Origin: an uncultured Bacteroidales bacterium
GTDB taxonomy: Bacteria > Bacteroidota > Bacteroidia > Bacteroidales > UBA932
Direction of reading: 5' to 3'
DNA: 16,454 bases
Assembly: GCA_946405485.1 (NCBI GenBank)
Contig: CAMJHJ010000027.1
Coordinates: 1-16,454, forward strand
Shown here: piece by piece, positions 1 through 5,498 of the stretch
Position numbering within the stretch: position 1 is the stretch's first letter
Layout: the number at the start of each line of letters is the position of its first letter
The notes under the pieces: model-generated
The model's input: the letters and a program-made list of their open reading frames with translations, nothing else
What the model was told of the DNA's origin: nothing
Databases searched by the model: none
Made by a program: the position numbers and the translations under genes

Positions 1-1
1 C

Positions 2-547
2 AGCATCATGCGCAACTACATCACCCAGATCGATTCGCTCAACACCCTCAACCACCAGTTGACGGCTGACGCAGCCGCAGCCCGCAAGGAGGCTGCCGAA
101 TCCCGTAAAGCCAACAAGGAGCTGACCCAGCAGGTGGAAAGCCTGTCCGGACAGGTGGCTGCCGGTTCCGTCATCAAGGCCCGCGGTATCCGCCTCGATC
201 CTTACAATGCGGCGGACAAGGTCACAGACCGCAGCAGCCGTGTGGTACGGATGCTGACGACGCTCAGTCTGGTCGAGAACGACCTGGCTCCCAAAGGCCC
301 GGTGCGCGTGTACATCCGCGTGAAAGACCCCGAGGGCATCCTGCTGACCAACGGCACCCAGGTTTCCTTCGCCTATCAGGGCTCCACGATGATGGCTTCC
401 GCCTCACGTGAGGTCGACTACGAGGGCAAGGAGGTCGAGATGAGCATCTACCTCAACGACATCCCGTCTTACGAGAAAGGTATCTACACCGTCGAGGCCT
501 ATACGACCCAGAGTTTCCTCGGCAGCGCCGAAGTGCTGCTCCGATAA
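2..547 (+). CDS. Coiled-coil protein with C-terminal beta domain, 5' end outside window (unknown function)
   Basis: The reading frame is open to the left edge (codons for Ser-Ile precede the first ATG at 8), so this is probably the C-terminal part of a longer protein; 179 residues are seen from that ATG. Counting from it, residues about 5-50 are rich in Ala, Glu, Lys, Gln and Leu with heptad-like spacing and form a probable coiled coil. Residues about 55-179 look beta-rich, with alternating hydrophobic and charged residues (RVYIRVKDPEG, VEMSIYLNDIP, IYTVEAYTT), like an Ig-like sandwich. I would expect an N-terminal membrane anchor upstream, but it is not visible. It lies 15 bp before hemW on the same strand, so co-transcription is likely. 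It resembles uncharacterised Bacteroidota proteins; I assign no function. An internal ATG at 8 as the true start cannot be ruled out. Confidence 0.75.
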   Translation, partial: SIMRNYITQIDSLNTLNHQLTADAAAARKEAAESRKANKELTQQVESLSGQVAAGSVIKARGIRLDPYNAADKVTDRSSRVVRMLTTLSLVENDLAPKGPVRVYIRVKDPEGILLTNGTQVSFAYQGSTMMASASREVDYEGKEVEMSIYLNDIPSYEKGIYTVEAYTTQSFLGSAEVLLR

Positions 548-562
548 ACCGACGGCCGGCAG

Positions 563-1651
563 ATGATCTACCTGCACGTCCCGTTCTGCAAAAGTTTCTG
601 CGCCTACTGCGACTTCTATTCGGAGGTCTGTCCTGCGAATGAGTCCGCCCGGGCGCAGAAACTTTTTGCCGACGGCGTGTGCCGGGAAATCAATGCCCGG
701 CGGCAGGAGATCGCAGCGGCGGATGGCCTGCGAACCCTCTATGTCGGTGGCGGCACTCCTTCCGTATTGGATATCAAGGAACTGGAGCGCATCGTGCGCC
801 ATCTGGATACGGGCCCTTATGAGGAGTTTACCGTCGAAATCAATCCGGAAGACATCGTATCCAAAGGAAGAGACTATGTCCGCGCCTTGCTGGACCTGGG
901 TGTGAATCGGATCAGCATGGGCGTGCAGTCGATGGACGACGGGATCCTGCGCTGGATGCGCCGTCGTCACGACAGCGCCCGGGCCGTGGAAGCGGTCCGG
1001 ATCCTGCGCCAGGCGGGCGTGGACAACCTCAGCCTCGATCTGATCTTCGGCCTGTCTCAACTTTCCGACGCCCAGTGGACGGACACGCTGGACCGGGTTC
1101 TCCAGCTGCAGCCGGAGCATATTTCAGCCTACCAGCTCAGCATCGAGCCGGGCAGCGCCCTGGCGGAAATGGTAAATAACGGCGATTACGTCGAAGCCGG
1201 AGAAGAGCTCTGCCGACACCAATACGGAATCCTTTGCAGCCGGCTTGCCGCGGCCGGATTCCATCATTATGAAATCTCCAATTTCGCCCTGCCCGGCCGC
1301 GAAGCCGTCCACAACAGCGCCTATTGGAAGCGGCACCCCTATGTGGGGCTCGGCCCCGGGGCCCATTCATTCGACGGCAGGCAGACCCGTAGCTGGAACA
1401 GCGAATCTCTCACAAACTGGACCCGCAGCAGCGAGACACTGACCGAAGAAGAGGTGACGCTGGAGACGCTGATGCTCGGTCTGCGCACCGCCGACGGTCT
1501 GGAAGTGGAATGGTTGCGCGCGCACTGCGACCCCACCCTCCTCCGGACTATGACGGATGAAGGCACCCTTGTCCCTTCATGTGAGAGCCGTCTCCGCATC
1601 CCGGAAGACCGTTTCTTCGTCTCGGATGACATCATCCGCGCATTGTGTTGA
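563..1651 (+). CDS. hemW: Radical SAM heme chaperone HemW (HemN-like)
   Basis: A 362-residue radical SAM protein of the HemN/HemW family, usual length for HemW. Near the N-terminus, HVPFCKSFCAYCDF supplies the three cluster cysteines C9, C13 and C16 (CxxxCxxC), with Tyr3 and His5 before them as in the family. GGGTPS at 62-67 is the SAM-binding glycine motif. VEINPED at 91-97, RISMGVQS at 116-123, HISAYQLSIEPG at 187-198, HYEISNFA at 235-242 and GLGPGAHSF at 262-270 are further family blocks. The short N-terminus before the cluster argues for HemW, a cytosolic heme-binding chaperone, rather than the coproporphyrinogen dehydrogenase HemN, whose N-terminus is longer. The start is fixed because the cysteine motif begins at residue 9. 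It follows the upstream gene by 15 bp and converges on the yoeB-like gene with a 10 bp gap. Older annotation would call it oxygen-independent coproporphyrinogen oxidase. Confidence 0.95.
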   Translation: MIYLHVPFCKSFCAYCDFYSEVCPANESARAQKLFADGVCREINARRQEIAAADGLRTLYVGGGTPSVLDIKELERIVRHLDTGPYEEFTVEINPEDIVSKGRDYVRALLDLGVNRISMGVQSMDDGILRWMRRRHDSARAVEAVRILRQAGVDNLSLDLIFGLSQLSDAQWTDTLDRVLQLQPEHISAYQLSIEPGSALAEMVNNGDYVEAGEELCRHQYGILCSRLAAAGFHHYEISNFALPGREAVHNSAYWKRHPYVGLGPGAHSFDGRQTRSWNSESLTNWTRSSETLTEEEVTLETLMLGLRTADGLEVEWLRAHCDPTLLRTMTDEGTLVPSCESRLRIPEDRFFVSDDIIRALC

Positions 1652-1661
1652 CGTTGTACCG

Positions 1662-1934
1662 CTAGTAATCATAATGATAGCGCATCGCCAACACGAATAC
1701 GATGATTCTTTCCCCATCGACTTCATAAATGATGCGGTCTTTCCGGTTGATCCGCCGCGACCATTTCCCCGAAAGGCTCCACTTGAGCGGCTCAGGTTTT
1801 CCAATCCCTGAGTATGGGTGCTCAGAGATGTCCTTCAACAGGCGCTTGATCCGGACAACCACCTGGGGATCTGTCTGCCGCCAATAGGCCAGATCTTCTT
1901 CTGCCTGCGGAAGCAACGCGATACTATAGCTCAT
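1662..1934 (-). CDS. yoeB: YoeB/Txe-family toxin (mRNA endonuclease)
   Basis: A 90-residue RelE-superfamily toxin closely resembling YoeB. From memory, E. coli YoeB is 84 residues with catalytic Glu46, Arg65, His83 and Tyr84; the matching residues here are Glu48 (in KPEPL), Arg67 (in KDRIIY) and His87-Tyr88 (in RYHY), all intact. The hallmark segments GKPEPLK (45-51) and SGKWSRRI (55-62) are present. YoeB acts on the ribosome, cleaving mRNA in the A site. Two residues (Asp-Tyr) extend past the usual terminal YHY. The gene overlaps the antitoxin by 11 bp (1924-1934), typical of translationally coupled toxin-antitoxin pairs. Its 3' end lies 10 bp from hemW, on the opposite strand. The catalytic set predicts an active toxin. 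Confidence 0.95.
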   Translation of the reverse strand: MSYSIALLPQAEEDLAYWRQTDPQVVVRIKRLLKDISEHPYSGIGKPEPLKWSLSGKWSRRINRKDRIIYEVDGERIIVFVLAMRYHYDY

Positions 1935-2178
1935 CCGGATCTACCACTTTGTAATTCCCCTCACGGATGTCGGACTCCCCTTTCCGAATGATATCCCGCA
2001 TCTTCCGGGAAGAAAGGATATACTGAGTCTCTTTCAGGGATTCATACTCTTCCATGGAAATGATGACGACGGCTTTCCCCTCAGGACGGTTGATGATGAC
2101 ACTGTCCGCATCGTCCGTAACCCGGTCCAGGAAACCTTTCAAGTTTTTTCTAAAATCCGTATAGGTCGTTGTAATCAT
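1924..2178 (-). CDS. yefM: YefM/Phd-family antitoxin
   Basis: An 84-residue antitoxin, first gene of the operon. The N-terminal half (about 1-50) has the Phd/YefM DNA-binding fold signature: TYTDFRKNL at 5-13, VIINRPEGKAVVIISMEEY at 27-45, and SLKET. The C-terminal part (about 52-84) is charged and probably disordered, wrapping the YoeB-like toxin and blocking its active site. As in the family, the antitoxin, and more strongly the toxin-antitoxin complex, should repress its own promoter; two palindromes made of GTACTT/AAGTAC units lie at 2206-2238 on top of the promoter. The ATG at 2178 is about 16 nt from the predicted transcript start. The gene is AT-richer than its neighbours (86 GC of 180 bases in 1921-2100), suggesting acquisition by transfer. 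Confidence 0.93.
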   Translation of the reverse strand: MITTTYTDFRKNLKGFLDRVTDDADSVIINRPEGKAVVIISMEEYESLKETQYILSSRKMRDIIRKGESDIREGNYKVVDPDEL

Positions 2179-2200
2179 AGCACTTATAAATGGTTCGAGG

Positions 2201-2231
2201 CAAATATAAGTACTTATTTCCGTACTTCAAA
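2201..2231 (-). promoter_or_regulatory. Bacteroidota-type promoter of the yefM-yoeB operon
   Basis: On the minus strand, a -33 element TTTG (2231-2228) is followed after exactly 19 bases by TATATTTG (2208-2201). This matches the Bacteroidota consensus TTTG-N19-TAnnTTTG at every defined position. Transcription would start near 2194, giving a leader of about 16 nt before the antitoxin ATG at 2178. The promoter lies directly behind the stop codon of the upstream lipoprotein gene (2246), so the toxin-antitoxin unit has its own promoter. Confidence 0.8.
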
Positions 2232-2238
2232 GAAGTAC
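2206..2238. promoter_or_regulatory. Probable YefM(-YoeB) operator: two palindromes
   Basis: Two palindromes share the GTACTT/AAGTAC unit. ATAAGTACTTAT (2206-2217) is a perfect 12-bp palindrome sitting in the promoter spacer and overlapping the -7 box. GTACTTC (2222-2228) and GAAGTAC (2232-2238) form an inverted repeat with a 3-bp AAA spacer that covers the -33 TTTG. Their centres are about 18 to 19 bp apart, near two helical turns, so two dimers could bind the same face. E. coli YefM recognises palindromes with a TGTACA core; the AGTACT core here is a variation on that. That this is the antitoxin's operator is inferred from position and symmetry. Confidence 0.7.
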
Positions 2239-2245
2239 TGTCCAT

Positions 2246-3457
2246 TCAGCGGAGCTCGAACGTGACATCCACGCCGCCGAAGTGGATGGGCTCGCCGGCA
2301 TAGCGCTCGAAATAGCGGCTGCTCAGGGAACCTCGCCAGACGATGTCGTCCCGTTCGTTGTAGGGGATGCTGATCGTGACACCGTAGCTTTTGGACTGGA
2401 CCTTGACCGTCGCATCGACTTTCCAGGAAGTCTGGGAGCCGCCGTCATCTTCCACGATGAGGAAAGCGAAACTGTCCAGCTGCTCTGTCCAATCGGAGAT
2501 GATTACGGCGTCGAACGGGATGGTCTGTTCCAGCTGATCCCGCTTGACGGAAATCATAAAATCCGTGACAGATGGCTGATACAGACGCAGTTCCGCCTCC
2601 GTCGACGCGGTAAAACCCTGGACGGAACCGCATTTCACCCAGAACTCCGAAGCCCCGCGGAACCAGCTGTCGTAATGCTGCTTCATCGTAAAATCCTTCA
2701 AGATCAGGGACCGGAAATCATACGGGCCGCCATCCCTGACACCCCCAGCCCGGGTGGGAACCGTGCCGATGATCACGCGCCCGCCCTGTCCCCACTCCGG
2801 ATCCTGCCGGCGCAGCTGCTCCAGCGATACATAGCCGCTGTCGTCGTTGGCATTGACCACCCATACGGGACGTTTCCGGGCCAGCGCCTCATCCACCAGG
2901 ATTTCGCGCGCCGTCACATTCCCGGCCTCATCCACAACAGGTTCATAGCCCACGTTGGCCAGGGCGGCCGACTCGGGATCGAAGGTGATCACGGGCATCG
3001 TTTTTCCGTCCCATTCCGAGGAATAAGGCCAGTAAATCTGCATCCCGGACGCAGAGAGCGCCTCTACGAACGCATCCACGGCCGCATCCCCGTCCCCGCC
3101 GGAACGGGTCCGCACCCGCTCGCTCAGGCAGTCGCGGATCAAGTCGCGCAAGGGATGGGCGTAGGACGATGAACGGGTGTCGCCCGCTCCGGAACCCACG
3201 CCCGAACCCGGCGCCTCGAACAGGTCGCACATCATGTACTCCTCGTCGTACCCGCATTCCGACGAGGAGGAAACGGCATCCCGCACCTCCCGGACATGGT
3301 CGGAGGAAAGCGGAAGGGAAGAAAAAAGTTGCGCCACCCCTTTCAGGGTGAGCGGAGGAATGGGCCCGGCCGGCTCTGGATCCGGAGCCGGGCGCTCGCA
3401 GGAGGCCAGACACAAGAGCACGGCCGCCCCCAGGAACACGAATGCTGAAGTCTTCAT
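2246..3457 (-). CDS. Putative lipoprotein of unknown function
   Basis: A 403-residue protein with a lipoprotein signal: Lys2, hydrophobic segment 5-17, then lipobox L17-A18-S19-C20. It should be lipidated at Cys20 and placed in the envelope. Residues 21-35 are Pro-rich. Residues 36-62 (LTLKGVAQLFSSLPL...) look helical. Residues 63-98 are Ser/Gly-rich low complexity with two cysteines (68, 77). Residues 130-175 contain QIYWPYSSEW (140-149) and MPVITFDPE (154-162). Around 260-280, HYDSWFRGASEFWVKCG precedes a beta-rich C-terminal half (285-403) with alternating hydrophobic strands, such as VKVQSKSYGVTISIPY. Similar uncharacterised Bacteroidota lipoproteins exist in my recollection, but I cannot name a domain. 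No catalytic motif is apparent. It has its own start region behind a hairpin at 3498-3526 and ends 68 bp before the antitoxin start. Confidence 0.8.
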   Translation of the reverse strand: MKTSAFVFLGAAVLLCLASCERPAPDPEPAGPIPPLTLKGVAQLFSSLPLSSDHVREVRDAVSSSSECGYDEEYMMCDLFEAPGSGVGSGAGDTRSSSYAHPLRDLIRDCLSERVRTRSGGDGDAAVDAFVEALSASGMQIYWPYSSEWDGKTMPVITFDPESAALANVGYEPVVDEAGNVTAREILVDEALARKRPVWVVNANDDSGYVSLEQLRRQDPEWGQGGRVIIGTVPTRAGGVRDGGPYDFRSLILKDFTMKQHYDSWFRGASEFWVKCGSVQGFTASTEAELRLYQPSVTDFMISVKRDQLEQTIPFDAVIISDWTEQLDSFAFLIVEDDGGSQTSWKVDATVKVQSKSYGVTISIPYNERDDIVWRGSLSSRYFERYAGEPIHFGGVDVTFELR

Positions 3458-3481
3458 AGTTAAGTCTGTCTATGTCTCCTG

Positions 3482-3512
3482 CAAAGTGACGAAAAACTAT
3501 CCGTGTGAAAAA
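3482..3512 (-). promoter_or_regulatory. Possible weak promoter of the lipoprotein gene
   Basis: Minus strand: TCACTTTG (3489-3482) matches TAnnTTTG except for C in place of A. A TTTT tract at 3512-3509, 19 bases upstream, stands where TTTG is expected. The start would fall near 3475, giving a leader of about 18 nt before ATG 3457. Two mismatches make this tentative, but spacing and leader length fit the other promoters in the window. Confidence 0.35.
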
Positions 3513-3526
3513 ATTTAACACGGATA
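3492..3526 (-). terminator. Probable intrinsic terminator after prmC (or operator of lipoprotein gene)
   Basis: A perfect inverted repeat with 9-bp arms, TATCCGTGT / ACACGGATA (3518-3526 and 3498-3506), has an 11-nt T-rich loop when read on the minus strand. It is followed by G and five T residues (3496-3492). It lies 42 bp past the prmC stop, so it fits a rho-independent terminator of the mrcA-ddl-prmC operon. The arms are only moderately GC-rich and the loop is long. The repeat also overlaps the tentative -33 region of the lipoprotein promoter, so an operator role is possible instead. Confidence 0.5.
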
Positions 3527-3567
3527 ATCGTCCAAAACGGCCTCGGAGAGCCTTCAGAGGGCGGTCC

Positions 3568-4464
3568 TCAATAAGAAATCATGCGGTTTTTTCCGAAAAA
3601 GTCCTTCCGGACCGCTGCACGGGAGAAGCCTTCCGCGACAAAAAGCGAACAAGTCTGGGGCCCCAGATCCTCATTGATCTCCGCGAAGCCCCGCCCCCAG
3701 GGAGCCAGGCAGCGCTTGGAAATACGGGCGACCGCCCGGTAGAAAAGCAGCGGGTCTTCGTCCGGAACGAACAGCGCCAGGGACGGTTCATAATCGAGCA
3801 CGTTGCGCCGCATCGCGGCTTTCTGAGACTCCAGGATATAGGGAGGATTGGATAAGACCAGGTCGAAAACGCCTTCCGGCAAGGAAACATCCGGGTCCAG
3901 GATATCCATACGGATGAATTCAGGAGCCTTCCCTCCCGCGCGGCGGACGGCCCGTCCGAAATCCTGCCCCCGCGCGACGGCAAGGGCTTCTTCGGAAATA
4001 TCCACACCCGTTACCCGGGCGCCAGGCAATGCGAGCGCCATCGACCAGGCGATACATCCGGACCCGGTACACAGGTCCAGGATGCGGAGCGTTTCGCCGG
4101 CATGTCCGGCGGAAATCCTCATCCGTTCCAAGGCTTCGACGGCGGCGCAGGCCTCCTGCACCAGACACTCGGTCTCGGGGCGAGGGATCAGCACATCCTT
4201 CGTCACATGGAAATCGTGGCCGCAAAAAGAAGCCACGCCGGTCACATACTGTACGGGTTCCGCGGCCCGCAGCCGCTCCATCGCTTCCGCGAGGACCGGC
4301 TCCTTTGAGGCCGGAACCTCTGTCTGAGGTTCGATCAGGTGCGTATAGCGTTGCACGCCCAGCACCGCCTCGCAGAGCATCAGCACGATGTTGCGCGCCT
4401 CCTCTTCGGGATACAGATCCCGCAGGGAGGCGACAGCTTCAGTTATAAACTCCTTGAGAAGCAT
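3568..4464 (-). CDS. prmC: PrmC (HemK), release factor glutamine methyltransferase
   Basis: A 298-residue SAM-dependent methyltransferase that N5-methylates the glutamine of the GGQ motif in peptide-chain release factors. The N-terminal helical domain (about 1-85) includes PVQYVTG (70-76). The link motif LIPRPETE (92-99) follows. The Rossmann methyltransferase domain carries SAM motif I ILDLCTGSGCI (128-138), acidic motif VTGVDIS (151-157) and the catalytic NPPY tetrad (206-209), which binds the target glutamine. Length and order are typical of PrmC. It starts 7 bp after the ddl stop, so it is the last gene of the mrcA-ddl-prmC operon. The protein ends at MISY with TGA at 3568. Confidence 0.95.
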   Translation of the reverse strand: MLLKEFITEAVASLRDLYPEEEARNIVLMLCEAVLGVQRYTHLIEPQTEVPASKEPVLAEAMERLRAAEPVQYVTGVASFCGHDFHVTKDVLIPRPETECLVQEACAAVEALERMRISAGHAGETLRILDLCTGSGCIAWSMALALPGARVTGVDISEEALAVARGQDFGRAVRRAGGKAPEFIRMDILDPDVSLPEGVFDLVLSNPPYILESQKAAMRRNVLDYEPSLALFVPDEDPLLFYRAVARISKRCLAPWGRGFAEINEDLGPQTCSLFVAEGFSRAAVRKDFFGKNRMISY

Positions 4465-4471
4465 CCGGGCT

Positions 4472-5494
4472 TCAGGAATGCTCGATGATGTCCGTCAGGA
4501 AATCGGTCATGTTGATGCCCGCGGTTCGGACCATCTTGGGTACGAGCGACGCACTGGTCATCCCCGGGATGGTGTTGACCTCCAGGAAATACAGTCCGTC
4601 TTCCGCGGCGATGTAGTCGATACGCACGACGCCGCTGCAGCCCAGGCGCGCATACAGGCGCTCCGTCGTGCGGCGGACCAGCTGCTCCAGATCCGCAGGG
4701 ATCTCAGCGGGGCATACCTCGCGGCTGTTGCCGTTGTACTTGGCATCGTAGTCGAAATAGGGATTGTCCGTGATGATCTCGATGACCGGAAGGGACTTCA
4801 CCCCGGTGCCGTCGGCATAGGCGGCGCAGGTCAGCTCGCGTCCTTTCACGCCCTGCTCGACGATAACCGTCTGGCTCTCAGAAAAAGCGAACTGGATGGC
4901 CTCCGGAAGCGCTTCCGGCTCCGTGACGCGGGTGATGCCGAAACTCGATCCGCCGCTGGTAGGCTTGACAAATACGGGGAATGAGAGAGTCTCGGCAGCC
5001 TTGCGCGCAACCGCTTCGACGTCATCTCCCTTGCGGATGAACAGTTCGGGGGCACATTTGACCGGATCGGCGCCGCGGACATAGCTCTTGCAGGCATATT
5101 TGTCGAAGACCACCGATGAGACAAAGGCTGAACAGCTGCTGAACGGGACGCCGAGCATCTCGAGATAGCCCTGCAGGTGGCCGGTCTCTCCCGGGAATCC
5201 GTGCTGGACGATGTAGGCATAATCAAACTTCACCTTTTCCCCGTAGATCTTGACGGAGAAATCACTCTTATCCACCTCGGGCTGCGCTCCCTCGGAGAAA
5301 GTCACCCGCATCGAGTTGCGCTTGCGCATCGCGACCAGGTCCCATTTTCCGAACCGGGCGAAGATCTCGTAGATGTCGTAAGCCGTTTCGTCCATGCGCG
5401 AAGCGACATATTCGCCGCTGCGGCAGGAGACTTCCCATTCGGAGGAATCACTTCCGTAGATGACCGCTATCGACTTGTATTTACTCATAGCCAT
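4472..5494 (-). CDS. ddl: D-alanine--D-alanine ligase
   Basis: A 340-residue ATP-grasp ligase making the D-Ala-D-Ala dipeptide for the peptidoglycan stem. Numbering from ATG 5494: GSDSSEWEVS (14-23) is the N-terminal substrate loop with conserved Glu21. HGFPGETGHLQG (98-109) matches the family HGxxGExGxxQG block. FVKPTSGGSSFG (175-186) is the ATP-binding glycine loop. YFDYDAKY (246-253) in the omega loop carries the Tyr expected of D-Ala-D-Ala rather than D-Ala-D-Lac enzymes. FLEVNTIPGM (303-312) binds Mg2+ and substrate. The start at 5494 (MAMSKYK) leaves 4 bp after the PBP1A stop; ATG 5488 (MSKYK) is equally good. A start further upstream (5566) would lie within the PBP1A coding end and add a non-homologous Pro/Ala-rich stretch, so it is rejected. 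Confidence 0.95.
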   Translation of the reverse strand: MAMSKYKSIAVIYGSDSSEWEVSCRSGEYVASRMDETAYDIYEIFARFGKWDLVAMRKRNSMRVTFSEGAQPEVDKSDFSVKIYGEKVKFDYAYIVQHGFPGETGHLQGYLEMLGVPFSSCSAFVSSVVFDKYACKSYVRGADPVKCAPELFIRKGDDVEAVARKAAETLSFPVFVKPTSGGSSFGITRVTEPEALPEAIQFAFSESQTVIVEQGVKGRELTCAAYADGTGVKSLPVIEIITDNPYFDYDAKYNGNSREVCPAEIPADLEQLVRRTTERLYARLGCSGVVRIDYIAAEDGLYFLEVNTIPGMTSASLVPKMVRTAGINMTDFLTDIIEHS

Positions 5495-5498
5495 ATGA

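Noticed and set aside
404..1120. A 238-codon open frame antisense to the first gene and hemW
   Set aside because: In register with both genes, which share the same frame; it spans the gap between two unrelated genes and has no motif.
2282..3172. A 296-codon plus-strand frame over the lipoprotein gene
   Set aside because: In-register antisense shadow. The minus-strand frame has a proper lipoprotein signal and is preferred.
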